Shown here in pieces: positions 26,047 to 34,526 of a stretch of DNA of 64,000 nucleotides. The translations under genes and the position numbers were made by a program. The number at the start of each line of letters is the position of its first letter. The first letter of the stretch is position 1. This stretch comes from Paralimibaculum aggregatum. Its GTDB lineage: Bacteria; Pseudomonadota; Alphaproteobacteria; Rhodobacterales; Rhodobacteraceae. A model generated the notes under the pieces. It was not told where the DNA came from. It made no database searches and worked only from the letters and a program-made list of their open reading frames with translations. The stretch lies in contig NZ_BSYI01000020.1 in the NCBI RefSeq assembly GCF_030270585.1, positions 1 through 64,000 on the forward strand, given 5' to 3'.

Positions 26047-26523
26047 TCAGCCGCCCTCGAGCGCCGGGGCATAGCGGAGCGGGCCGCCCTTCCCCTCCAG
26101 CCCGCCGAGATCGAGCGCCATCAGGTGGCTCGCCGGCCAGCGGCTCCCGAAGGGCGCGGCGGCCGCGAGGCTGAAGCCGAAGCGGGCGTAATATGCCGGC
26201 TCGCCGAGCACGAAGACCCCGTTCCAGCCGCGCGCCGAGGCGCGGTCGAGCCCCTCGCGCACCAGCGCCGCGCCGATCCCCTGGCGCTGGCAGGCGGGAT
26301 GCACCGCGAGCGGCGCCAGCCCCAGCGTGCCGGCGGGCGCGGCCATGCGCGAGAAGGCGATGTAGCCGAGCGGTGCCTCCTCGGGCGCGGCGACCAGCTC
26401 CAGCACCATGTCCCCGGCGAGGCGGAGGGCGGCGACGATGCCGGCCTCCTCGGTGCCGGCGAAGGCCGCGCCGAGCAGCGCCGCCACCGGCGCCCGGTCC
26501 GCCACCCGCAGGGTGCGGATCAT
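26047..26523 (-). CDS. GNAT-family N-acetyltransferase (YhbS-like)
   Basis: 158 residues, one GNAT domain. The acetyl-CoA-binding block LAVHPACQRQGIGAALVREGLDRA is near residue 72, followed by FVLGEPAYYARFGFSLAA near 103, a feature of the YhbS subgroup. The start at 26523 lies 4 bases after the stop of the aminotransferase gene, so they are cotranscribed. In a polyamine cluster it could acetylate a polyamine or intermediate, but substrate is not readable. Confidence 0.82.
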   Translation of the reverse strand: MIRTLRVADRAPVAALLGAAFAGTEEAGIVAALRLAGDMVLELVAAPEEAPLGYIAFSRMAAPAGTLGLAPLAVHPACQRQGIGAALVREGLDRASARGWNGVFVLGEPAYYARFGFSLAAAAPFGSRWPASHLMALDLGGLEGKGGPLRYAPALEGG

Positions 26524-26527
26524 CGGC

Positions 26528-27919
26528 TCAGGTCTCGCCGGCGCGGGCCTTGGCATCGGCCAGGTCGTCGAGGGTCCGGGCCGCGCGCTCCGCGATCATG
26601 TCCGCCTCCTCATGGGTCAGGCAGAGCGGCGGCGCGATCAGCAGCGTGTCGCGGGTGGCGCGCATCACCAGCCCGTTGGCCAGCGAGAGCTCGCGCGCCT
26701 CGGTGCCGGTCCGGCCCTCCTCGGCGAAGCGCGTGCGGCGTTCCTTGTCGCGCACCAGCTCGAGCGCCCCGATCAGGCCCACCATGCGCGCCTCGCCGAC
26801 CAGCGGATGCTCGCCCAGCTTCAGCCAGCGCTCCTGCAGATAGGGGCCGATATCCTCGCGCACGCGGTCCACCAGCCCCTCCTCGCGCAGGATCGCGAGA
26901 TTGGCGAGCCCGGCGGCGCAGGCCACCGGATGGCCGGAATAGGTGTAGCCATGGGCGAACTCGCCGGCCCGCTCGATCACCGGGCCGGCCACCCGGTCAT
27001 GCACCAGCACGCCGCCCATCGGCACGTAGCCCGAGGTCATGCCCTTGGCGATCGGCATCAGGTCCGGCTTGATGCCGAAGGTCTCGGAGCCGAACCAGCG
27101 CCCGGTGCGCCCGAAGCCGCAGATCACCTCGTCGGCCACCAGCAGGATCTCGCGCTCGGCGCAGATCCGGGAGATCTCGGGCCAGTAGGTCTCCGGCGGG
27201 ATGATGACGCCGCCGGCGCCCTGGATCGGCTCGGCGACGAAGGCGCAGACATTCTCCGCGCCGATGCGGTCGATCGCGCTCGCCAGCTCGCGGGCCCGGC
27301 GCAGGCCGAAATCGGCCGGGCTCTCGCCGGGCTCCGCCTCGCCGAACCAGTAGGGCTGGCCGATATGGTGCACCCCGGCGATCGGCAGGCCCGACTGCGC
27401 GTGCATGAAGCTCATGCCGCCGAGCGAGGCGGAGGCCACCGAGGAGCCGTGATAGCCGTTCTTGCGGGCGATGAAGGTCTTCTTCCTCGGCCTGCCCATC
27501 ACGTCCCAGTAGACCCGGGCGAGGCGGAACACCGTGTCGTTCGCCTCCGAGCCCGAATTGGCGAAGAACACCTTCGAGAAACCCTCCGGCGCGACCTCCG
27601 CGATCGCCTGGGCGAACTCCGCCGCGGGCGGATGGGTGCACTGGAAGAAGGTATTGTAATAGGGCAGCACCTTGGCCTGCTGATACATCGCCTCGGCGAT
27701 GCGCTCGCGCCCGTAGCCGACATTGACGCACCAGAGGCCGGACATGCCGTCGATCAGCCGCTCGCCCTCGGTATCGGTCAGCCAGATCCCGTCGGCACCG
27801 GCGAACACCCGGCTGCCGCGGGCGTTGACCTCCGCCATGTCGGTCTGCGGATGCCAGTGATGCGCGGCGTCGATCGCCTGGTACTCGGCGGTGGGGCGGA
27901 GGTTGCGGGGGCTGTCCAT
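26528..27919 (-). CDS. spuC: Class III aminotransferase, probably putrescine/polyamine-pyruvate type (SpuC-like)
   Basis: 463 residues, PLP-dependent. Seen: HHWHPQTDM near 20, GERLIDGMSGLWCVNVGYGR near 53, YYNTFFQCTHPP near 88, FANSGSEANDT near 116 (PLP phosphate contact), YHGSS near 150, ADEVICGFGRTGRWF near 262 with the Asp that holds the PLP ring nitrogen, and the PLP Lys in AKGMTSGYVPMGG near 292. These blocks fit the SpuC/omega-transaminase group. GGAGA precedes the ATG at 27919. First in the leftward unit with a GNAT and PuuB, divergent from agmatinase with 119 bases between. Confidence 0.85.
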   Translation of the reverse strand: MDSPRNLRPTAEYQAIDAAHHWHPQTDMAEVNARGSRVFAGADGIWLTDTEGERLIDGMSGLWCVNVGYGRERIAEAMYQQAKVLPYYNTFFQCTHPPAAEFAQAIAEVAPEGFSKVFFANSGSEANDTVFRLARVYWDVMGRPRKKTFIARKNGYHGSSVASASLGGMSFMHAQSGLPIAGVHHIGQPYWFGEAEPGESPADFGLRRARELASAIDRIGAENVCAFVAEPIQGAGGVIIPPETYWPEISRICAEREILLVADEVICGFGRTGRWFGSETFGIKPDLMPIAKGMTSGYVPMGGVLVHDRVAGPVIERAGEFAHGYTYSGHPVACAAGLANLAILREEGLVDRVREDIGPYLQERWLKLGEHPLVGEARMVGLIGALELVRDKERRTRFAEEGRTGTEARELSLANGLVMRATRDTLLIAPPLCLTHEEADMIAERAARTLDDLADAKARAGET

Positions 27920-28038
27920 GCGGGTCTCCGGGGCTGCTGGAGCACAGAAGGTGCGGGCCCGCGCGGGTGCCGTCAAGGGGCGTGCCGCTTGCGCAATGGC
28001 GGGGGCTGTGCTTTGGCATTTCCCGAGTGGAGGAGCCG

Positions 28039-29037
28039 ATGACCGACCAGGACCAGCCCGCGACCGACCAGCACCGCACCGAGCCGGCGCTCGACCGCGG
28101 CCACCGCCATGCCGCGGCGATGTGGGCCGGGGCGACCTCGTTCTGCCGCCTGCCCTATGCGGGCGATCTGGCGGGGGTCGATCTCGCGATCGTCGGGCTG
28201 CCGGTGGATGCCTTCGTCTCAAACCGCCCCGGCACCCGGCTCGGGCCGCGGGCGATCCGCGCGGCCTCGGCGATGCTGGCCTGGGAACGCGCCTGGCCCT
28301 CGGAATTCGACCCCTTCGAGACGATGCGGGTGGCGGACTGGGGCGATGTCAGCTTCGACTATGGCCAGCCGGCCGGGATCCCCGGCGAGATCGAGGCGGC
28401 GCTCCGCGCGATCCATGCCGCGGGGCCGGCCACGCTCTGCCTCGGCGGCGACCATTTCGTGGCCTATCCGAGCCTCTGCGCCCATGCCGCCCGGCACGGC
28501 GCGCCGCTCTCGCTGATCCAGTTCGACGCGCATACCGACACCTGGGGCGCGGAGGGCCGCGAGCAGCACCGGCTCGACCATGGCACCATGTTCCGCCGCG
28601 CCGCCGAGGAGGGGCTGATCGACCCCGCGAGCTCGATCCAGATCGGCATCCGCACCACCAACGACACGCCGATGGGCTTCACCATCCGCGATGCCGGCTG
28701 GGTGCACGAGAACGGCCCGGACGCGGTGGTCGCGGAGATCCGCCGGGTGGTGGGCGACCGGCCGGCCTATCTCAGCTTCGACATCGACTGCCTCGACCCG
28801 GCCTATGCGCCGGGCACCGGCACCCCGGTCTGCGGCGGGCTCTCGAGCTGGACGGCGAAGGAGTGCCTGCGCCGCCTCGGCCTCGCCGGGGGCACGCGGA
28901 TCGTCGGCATGGATCTCGTCGAGGTCTCCCCGCCCTTCGACCATGCCGAGGTGACCGCGCTGGCCGGCGCCACCCTGGCGCTCGAGATGATCTGCCTCTA
29001 CGCGCGCCTCACCGGCCGCGCCGGGGCCGGCGCATGA
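28039..29037 (+). CDS. speB: Agmatinase (ureohydrolase family)
   Basis: 332 residues. Hydrolyses agmatine to putrescine and urea in the cytoplasm, using two Mn ions. All metal motifs are visible: GGDHF near 135, DAHTDT near 163 and SFDIDCLDPAYAPGTGTP near 244; GMDLVEVSPPFDHAE near 294 supplies the late conserved Glu. The ATG at 28039 follows GGAGGAG. It overlaps the downstream PuuA-like gene by 4 bases (ATGA), so the putrescine produced is likely used by the next enzyme. Confidence 0.92.
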   Translation: MTDQDQPATDQHRTEPALDRGHRHAAAMWAGATSFCRLPYAGDLAGVDLAIVGLPVDAFVSNRPGTRLGPRAIRAASAMLAWERAWPSEFDPFETMRVADWGDVSFDYGQPAGIPGEIEAALRAIHAAGPATLCLGGDHFVAYPSLCAHAARHGAPLSLIQFDAHTDTWGAEGREQHRLDHGTMFRRAAEEGLIDPASSIQIGIRTTNDTPMGFTIRDAGWVHENGPDAVVAEIRRVVGDRPAYLSFDIDCLDPAYAPGTGTPVCGGLSSWTAKECLRRLGLAGGTRIVGMDLVEVSPPFDHAEVTALAGATLALEMICLYARLTGRAGAGA

Positions 29038-30386
29038 GCGGCTTCGCCGAGGCGCTCGCCCGGCTGCAGGCGGCGATGCCCGATCTCGAGGCGGCCGAGG
29101 TCTTCGTCAGCGATCTCAACGGCGTGCCGCGGGGCAAGCTGATCCCGGCCTCCAAGCTGAAGGGCCTCGCGAAGGGCGGCGTGAAGATGCCGGTCTCCTC
29201 GCTCGGGCTCGACATCTTCGGCGCCGACGTGCCCGAGAGCGGCACCGCGATCGAGCGCGGCGACCCGGACGGGCTGCTGCTGCCGGTGCCGGAGAGCCTC
29301 GCGCCGATGGGCTGGGCGGCGCGGCCGACGGCGCAGCTGATCTGCACGCTCACCGAGGAAGACGGCAGCCCCTGCGCCTATGACCCGCGCTCGGTGCTGG
29401 CCGGGGTGGTGGCCGAGGCGGCGGCGCGCGGCATCATCGCGACCATGGCCTTCGAGCTGGAGTTCTACCTCGTCGATCCGGCCCGGCCGACGCCGCCGCC
29501 GGGGCCGGACGGCGAGCCCCTCTCCCGCACCCGCGCGCAGATCTACGACCTCGAGCGGCTGCGCGCCTTCGAGCCGGTGATGGCGCGCATCACCGAGGCG
29601 GCCCGCGCCGCCGGCGCGCCGGTCGAGACCGCGATCGCCGAGTTCGGCCCCGGCCAGTTCGAGGTCAATCTCGTGCATGTGGCGGATCCGCTGGCCGCCG
29701 CCGATCATCTGGTAATCCTGAAGCGCGCGGTGCGCGGCGTCGCCCGGGCGGCGGGGCTCGATGCCAGCTTCATGCCGAAGCCCTATGGCGAGCAGGCGGG
29801 CTCGGGGCTGCATGTCCATCTCTCGCTGAAGGGGCCGGATGGGGCGCTCTTCGATGCCGGCGACGGCCCCGCACCCGCGCCCCGGGCAGGCCACGCGCTG
29901 GCCGGGCTGATCGCGCACATGGCCGATGCGATGCTGATCTTCGCGCCGCATGCCAATTCCTATCGCCGGCTGATGCCGGGCTCCTATGCGCCGCGGGCCG
30001 CCGCCTGGGGGCTCGACAACCGCGGCGCCGCGCTCCGGATGCCCGAGACCGCCGGCCCCGGCGCGCGCATCGAGCACCGGGTGAGCGGCGCCGATGCCAA
30101 CCCCTATCTCGTCGCCGCCGCGGTGCTGGCCGGGGCGCTGGCCGGGCTCGAGGCCGGCCTCGCGCCGCCACCGCCGGTGCCCGCCGAGGCCGATCTCGGC
30201 GACGGCCTGCCGCTGCCGCTGACCTGGATCGAGGCGGAGCGCGCGCTGGCCGAGAGCCCCTTCGTGGCGCGCTGGCTCGGCGCGGAGTTCGCGCGCATCT
30301 TCGCCGCGATCAAGCGGCAGGAGCGGGCGACGCTGCTCGCCCGGGTGCCCGACACCGAATACGACGCCTATCTGCGTACGGTCTGA
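29034..30386 (+). CDS. puuA: Glutamine-synthetase-family gamma-glutamylpolyamine synthetase (PuuA-like)
   Basis: 450 residues. The family ligates glutamate to an amine with ATP. Seen: VFVSDLNGVPRGKLIPASKL near 24, MAFELEFYLVD near 138, EFGPGQFEVNL near 203 (metal-binding Glu residues), SFMPKPYGEQAGSGLHVHLSL near 245, and NRGAALRMPE followed by EHRVSGADANPYL near 345. These fit PuuA-type enzymes rather than nitrogen-assimilating GlnA: there is no adenylylation Tyr loop of the GlnA type. Translationally coupled to speB and opposite a PuuB-like oxidase, so the assignment rests on both motifs and context. Confidence 0.85.
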   Translation: MSGFAEALARLQAAMPDLEAAEVFVSDLNGVPRGKLIPASKLKGLAKGGVKMPVSSLGLDIFGADVPESGTAIERGDPDGLLLPVPESLAPMGWAARPTAQLICTLTEEDGSPCAYDPRSVLAGVVAEAAARGIIATMAFELEFYLVDPARPTPPPGPDGEPLSRTRAQIYDLERLRAFEPVMARITEAARAAGAPVETAIAEFGPGQFEVNLVHVADPLAAADHLVILKRAVRGVARAAGLDASFMPKPYGEQAGSGLHVHLSLKGPDGALFDAGDGPAPAPRAGHALAGLIAHMADAMLIFAPHANSYRRLMPGSYAPRAAAWGLDNRGAALRMPETAGPGARIEHRVSGADANPYLVAAAVLAGALAGLEAGLAPPPPVPAEADLGDGLPLPLTWIEAERALAESPFVARWLGAEFARIFAAIKRQERATLLARVPDTEYDAYLRTV

Positions 30387-30578
30387 CCGGGCCCGCCCCC
30401 GGGCCGGGGCGCTGCAACGGAAATGTCACTGGACCTTCCCCCCGGGGAAGGCGAGAAACCGGGCTGTGCGTTGTCTGCATGCGGGCGTGCGGCGGGGTGT
30501 GCGGCGATGCCCGCATTCCGGGCCGGAGCGCCGGCCCGTCACGCATGTATGGTTTGCCTCAATCCCAGATTCGGCATA

Positions 30579-30592
30579 GTTGTATAGTCAAC
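30579..30592. promoter_or_regulatory. Candidate operator overlapping a -10 element upstream of the ParB-domain gene
   Basis: GTTG-TATAGT-CAAC: inverted 4-base arms flank TATAGT (30583-30588), a good -10 hexamer, 40 bases upstream of the ATG at 30632. A well-placed -35 is not obvious. This is suggestive only. Confidence 0.3.
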
Positions 30593-30631
30593 ATCCCGAT
30601 CACCCCCCGAAGGCTCGCCGAATTGGATCGC

Positions 30632-31132
30632 ATGCCAGCCCCGAAAGTCCAGTATCTCCGCAGCGCCGAGGACATCGACCGGATCTCCTTCCAGGACGGT
30701 CTCGCCGCGGTGGAGGTGCCGTTCGACCTGCTGCCGGCGCTGCCGCTCTCGAACGACGAGCGCTTCGCCAGTCCGCGACTTGCCCGGCTGATCCGCTCGA
30801 TCCGCCAGACCGGCTATTCCTCCACCGCGCCGATCATCTGCCGCATCGGCATGAAGGGGCGCTGGGTGGTGGTGGATGGCGGCCACCGCATCACCGCCGC
30901 GCGCAAGCTGGGCCGGCCCTGCCTCGCCAACCTGTTCCGCCGGCGCGTCGGCACGCTGTATTTCCTGCTCTTCACCACCGAGGGGAGCTGGCGCAAGGTG
31001 CGCGCGATCATGGATACCGGGCTCGACACCGCGGCCGCCGGCACCCTGCCGCCGGCCGAAGCGGGCGAGCCCGGAACGCCGGGTGCGACACCGCCGGAGG
31101 CCGGCTCCGCGCCGGGCACCGGGCGCTCCTGA
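30632..31132 (+). CDS. ParB N-terminal-domain (ParB/sulfiredoxin-like) protein
   Basis: 166 residues. The central part has the ParB/Srx-type fold signature: AAVEVPFDLLPALPLSNDERFASPRLARLIRSIRQTG, then APIICRIGMKGRWVVVDGGHRITAARKLGRP near 65-95, where the DGGHR block is the family's nucleotide-binding motif. There is no HTH domain as in full-length chromosome-partitioning ParB, and the C-terminus is a disordered Ala/Pro/Gly tail. Single-domain proteins of this kind include nucleases and regulators, so no role is assigned. The ATG at 30632 lacks a strong ribosome site; the frame is open upstream to 30479, so the start is uncertain. Confidence 0.65.
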   Translation: MPAPKVQYLRSAEDIDRISFQDGLAAVEVPFDLLPALPLSNDERFASPRLARLIRSIRQTGYSSTAPIICRIGMKGRWVVVDGGHRITAARKLGRPCLANLFRRRVGTLYFLLFTTEGSWRKVRAIMDTGLDTAAAGTLPPAEAGEPGTPGATPPEAGSAPGTGRS

Positions 31133-31217
31133 GCCGGCCCGCGCCGGCGCCAGGGGGGACGCCGCGGCAGCCGCATCGCGAGAGGGTTGCGAGATCGACG
31201 GGAGACGGCCCTTAAGG

Positions 31218-31245
31218 TTGTCACCCCCCGGCAATCTGCTAATCT
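31218..31245 (+). promoter_or_regulatory. Candidate promoter of the LysM/solute-binding fusion gene
   Basis: TTGTCA (31218-31223) and TAATCT (31240-31245) are separated by 16 bases and lie 77 bases upstream of the ATG at 31322. The 189-base gap before the gene has no terminator-like hairpin with a U-tract. Confidence 0.3.
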
Positions 31246-31321
31246 CCGCTCCAAGTTGCATCGTGGTGTCCTCCACGGCGAGCGTTGAGCAGGCGCCGGT
31301 CAACAAAATCGGGAGCACGGC

Positions 31322-33376
31322 ATGACAGGACGGTCGGGACAGGGTCTCGCGATCATCGCGGTCGCTGCATCGCTCGCCATCACAGCGGGCACCGAACGCG
31401 CCAGCGCCCAGTCGCGGCAGATCCCCTGCGGCGAGTTCTACGACGTGCAGCCGGGGGACACCCTGCGCGAGATCGCGCTCGACGCCTATACGGTGGGCAA
31501 CTACCAGATCATCTTCGACGCCAATCGTGACATTCTCTCCACCCCCTCGCTGCTGCTCGTCGGGCAGCGGCTGTTCATCCCCTGCCTCGACGGCTCCGGC
31601 CCGCGCACGCGCCAGGAGGCCGAGACCCGCAAGGTGCAGGAGCAGCAGGCGATCCTGCAGCCGCCCGAGCCGAGCGCCGAGCAGTTCGCCCTGCCCGCCC
31701 CGGTGCCGCAGCCGAGCGAGGAGGAGCTGTTCGGCACGGAAGCCGAGAGCACGGAGGCGGCCGAGAGCACGGCAGAGGCCGCGGCCGGGGGTGCCGAACC
31801 GGCGCCGGCCGCAGCGGTCCGCGCGCGGCCGCGCCGGGTGGTGCGCACCGAGGTGATCCCGCAGCCCGAGACGGTGCGCCTCGCGATGCTCGAGGCGGCG
31901 ACCTCGGCGCCGCGCGCCGAGCCCGGGCGCCAGCCGATCCAGCCCGGCATCGGGCCGCAGCCGGGCGCCGGTGCCCCGGCCGCGCAGCCCGCCGCGACCA
32001 CGCGCCAGACCGCGCGCCAGACCACGCTGCTGCAGCCGGCCCGGGCCGGCGGGCAGAGCCTGCAACCGGGCCTGCCGGCCCCGCAGCCCGGCGGAACCGG
32101 CACGGGCACGGGCTCGAGTTCCGGCACGACGACGAGCCGGCCGGCGCCGGCCGGCACCCTGCAGCCGGCGCCCGGCGCCTCGGCCGCCGGCCCGCGCATC
32201 GGCAATGTCCAGCCCGCCCCCGGCGCGCGCGGCACCTCGAGCGTGCAGCCCGCCCCGGGCGCCAGCGGCGCGGCCGGCAGCAGCATCCAGCCCGCCCCGG
32301 GCAGCAGCGGCGGCGCCGGCGATCGGCAGTCGGGCCTGCCCGCCGGCGGTCAGGCCTCCGGGGCCGCGGCGTCCGATACCTCGGCCGGTGCCGGGGCCGC
32401 CGATGCCGCCCCGACGACCGGCTCCGGCGAGAGCGGCGGCTTCGATCAGCCGGTGACGGCGCGGCTGCTGCCCGAGAGCGCCCCGCGGCCGCTGGCCCAG
32501 CCGGCGCCGGATCAGCCGATCCCCCGCCTCGCCCTGTCGCTCGACAGCGGTTTCGGCTCGATCGGCGGAGCGGCCGCGCCCAACCCGGATGCGCCGGCCC
32601 AGGCCGCCGCCGCGGCACCTGCAAAGGCTGCCCCGATCCGCCTGCTGACGGGGAGCTACCCGCCCTATACCGGGCAGGACCTGCCGGAGCGCGGCATGCT
32701 GACCGATGTCGTGCTGCGCGCGATCGAGACCGCCGCCCCGGCGGCCGAGACCCAGGTCGCCTTCATCAACGACTGGAATGCCCATCTCTCCATCCTGCTG
32801 CCGCAGGGGGCCTTCGATCTCGGCTTTCCCTGGCTCAAGCCGAATTGCGACAAGCCCGACCTGCTGAACCAGGAACTGCGCAGCCGCTGCACCGACTTTG
32901 CCTGGTCGCAGCCGCTGCACGAGGTGGTGATCGGCTATTTCGTCAAGTCCGGCACCCCGCTCGAGGCGGTGCACGATCAGGCTGAGCTGGCCGGGCTGAC
33001 CTTCTGCCGCCCGGCGGGGATGCAGCTTTTCGACCTCGAGCAGCGCGGCCTCGGCGCCGATGCCGTCACCCTGGTCACGCCGGATACCGCGGCCGAGTGC
33101 CTCGCGGGGCTCGTCGCCGGCGAGATCGACGTGGTCAGCCTCAGCGTGACGCAGGTCGAGGGCGAGCTTGCCGAGGCCGGGCTCATCGGCCAGGTCGCCG
33201 AGCTGCCGGAGCTGGCGGACATCCTGACGCTGCACGTGATCAGCCCGCGCTCCAGCCCGCTCGGGCAGAGCCATCTGGCGCTGATCAATCGCGGGCTCAG
33301 CGAGATGCGCGAGAGCGGCGAGTGGTTCGAGGTGGTCTCGCGCCACCTCGCCGGCTTCACCACCGGCACCCAGTGA
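31322..33376 (+). CDS. Exported LysM protein fused to a family 3 solute-binding domain
   Basis: 684 residues. A signal peptide (1-29, ending ERASAQ) leads to one LysM domain (about 38-88: FYDVQPGDTLREIALDAY ... LLVGQRLFIP), which in other proteins binds peptidoglycan. Residues about 95-435 are a disordered Ala/Pro/Gly/Gln linker with four QPAPG repeats near 280-335. Residues about 438-680 form a domain of the amino-acid-binding SBP_bac_3 type (IRLLTGSYPPYTGQDLPERGMLTDVVLRAIE; a late GLVAGEIDVVSLS). GGGAG lies upstream of the ATG. No ABC permease or ATPase is nearby, so it is more likely a cell-wall-tethered sensor or binding protein than a transporter subunit. Single-copy gene between a ParB-domain gene and a converging IclR gene. 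Confidence 0.75.
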   Translation: MTGRSGQGLAIIAVAASLAITAGTERASAQSRQIPCGEFYDVQPGDTLREIALDAYTVGNYQIIFDANRDILSTPSLLLVGQRLFIPCLDGSGPRTRQEAETRKVQEQQAILQPPEPSAEQFALPAPVPQPSEEELFGTEAESTEAAESTAEAAAGGAEPAPAAAVRARPRRVVRTEVIPQPETVRLAMLEAATSAPRAEPGRQPIQPGIGPQPGAGAPAAQPAATTRQTARQTTLLQPARAGGQSLQPGLPAPQPGGTGTGTGSSSGTTTSRPAPAGTLQPAPGASAAGPRIGNVQPAPGARGTSSVQPAPGASGAAGSSIQPAPGSSGGAGDRQSGLPAGGQASGAAASDTSAGAGAADAAPTTGSGESGGFDQPVTARLLPESAPRPLAQPAPDQPIPRLALSLDSGFGSIGGAAAPNPDAPAQAAAAAPAKAAPIRLLTGSYPPYTGQDLPERGMLTDVVLRAIETAAPAAETQVAFINDWNAHLSILLPQGAFDLGFPWLKPNCDKPDLLNQELRSRCTDFAWSQPLHEVVIGYFVKSGTPLEAVHDQAELAGLTFCRPAGMQLFDLEQRGLGADAVTLVTPDTAAECLAGLVAGEIDVVSLSVTQVEGELAEAGLIGQVAELPELADILTLHVISPRSSPLGQSHLALINRGLSEMRESGEWFEVVSRHLAGFTTGTQ

Positions 33377-33400
33377 GGCGGCGCCCTTCGCCGGGGCGGC

Positions 33401-34183
33401 TCAGCGGTTCAGCGCCGGAGGCAGGCCGAGGCCGCGCGCCATCTCGGCCAGCGCCGGGCCGATCTCCTCGGTCAGCAGCTCGCGCGGCACCGCGAAGGAC
33501 GGCCCGCCCGCATTGATCGCGAAGAGGTCGTCGCCCTCGAGCGGCAGCACCGGCACCGCCACCGCGTTGACATCCGGGATCCAGTTGCCGAACCCGGTGC
33601 AGAAACCATGCGCGGCGAGCGACTGGCGCGCTTCCTCCACCGCGTCGCGGATCGCCGGCATGTCCGCCGGCACCCGGTCGGCCAGCGCGCGCAGCAGATA
33701 GTCGCGCTCGGCCCCCGGCAGGCAGGCGAGGATCGCCCGGCCCATCGCCGTCGACTGGATCGGCAGCCGTGCGCCGACGGTGCGCGAGAGCGTGATCGTC
33801 TGGCCGCCGCGGGCAACCTCGAGATAGACCACCGAGAGCCGGTCCCGCGCGCCGAGCGCCACGGTTATGCCGGCCCGCTTGGCGAGCTCCTCCATCAGCG
33901 GCCGGGCGCGCTCGCGCAGCTCCACCCCGGCGAGCATGGCATAGCCGAGCGCCAGCACCCCGGGGCCGAGGCGAAAGCTGCCGGTGCGCGTCGAGGGCAG
34001 CAGGTAGCCGAGCTCGATCAGCGTATGGGTGAGGCGCGAGACGGTCGGCTTCGGCAGGCCGGTGCGGGCGGCGATCTCCTGGGTCGAGAGCACCGCATCC
34101 ATCGGCCCGAAGCTGCGCAGGATCTCCAGCCCGCGCGCCAGCGAGGTGACGAACTGCCGGTCGCGGGTCTCCCGATCGCCCAT
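33401..34183 (-). CDS. IclR-family transcriptional regulator
   Basis: 260 residues from the ATG at 34183 (AGGAAGG upstream). An N-terminal winged helix-turn-helix (about 10-70: LARGLEILRSFG ... STQEIAARTGLPKPTVSRLTHTLIELGYL) is followed by the effector-binding domain (about 85-255) with GRAILACLPG near 140 and FAINAGGPSFAVPRE near 220. IclR proteins respond to aromatic or small organic acids. It faces the long catabolic run that begins at 34527, making it the likely regulator of that run. Confidence 0.9.
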   Translation of the reverse strand: MGDRETRDRQFVTSLARGLEILRSFGPMDAVLSTQEIAARTGLPKPTVSRLTHTLIELGYLLPSTRTGSFRLGPGVLALGYAMLAGVELRERARPLMEELAKRAGITVALGARDRLSVVYLEVARGGQTITLSRTVGARLPIQSTAMGRAILACLPGAERDYLLRALADRVPADMPAIRDAVEEARQSLAAHGFCTGFGNWIPDVNAVAVPVLPLEGDDLFAINAGGPSFAVPRELLTEEIGPALAEMARGLGLPPALNR

Positions 34184-34526
34184 CTCAGCCTTCCTGTTGC
34201 CGTCCTGCCGCCGGTTCCGTTCGCCAAGCATGGGCCAGGAACGCCCCGGCGCAGACGAGGCCGAGCGCCGCAGGAAGCCGATTTCCGCGCCGCGGGCTGG
34301 CTCGTCGCGGAGCGGAGACCATCGCAACCCACGAAACATGATTTTGCACTGCAAGGTATTTGTCAACGACCGTCCGGACTGCCGCCGGCTTTCTCCGCAC
34401 GCATGGGCGGCCGCTTACGGCCGGCACGGGCTCACGTTTCGTAATGCAGAAATATGTTTCGCCGAGCCACGAGATGCTGTCAGATCGGAGGCAGGGACGG
34501 GAACAGGTCCGCGGGGAGGAGACGGA
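34184..34526. promoter_or_regulatory. Divergent control region of the IclR gene and the acyl-CoA catabolic run
   Basis: 343 bases between divergent starts, AT-richer than its surroundings in two places. Two palindromes could be regulator sites: TTGCA-C-TGCAA at 34344-34354 and TTTC-N8-GAAA at 34437-34452. A GGGGAGGAG ribosome site for the catabolic run ends 7 bases before 34527. No gene is evident. Confidence 0.45.
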
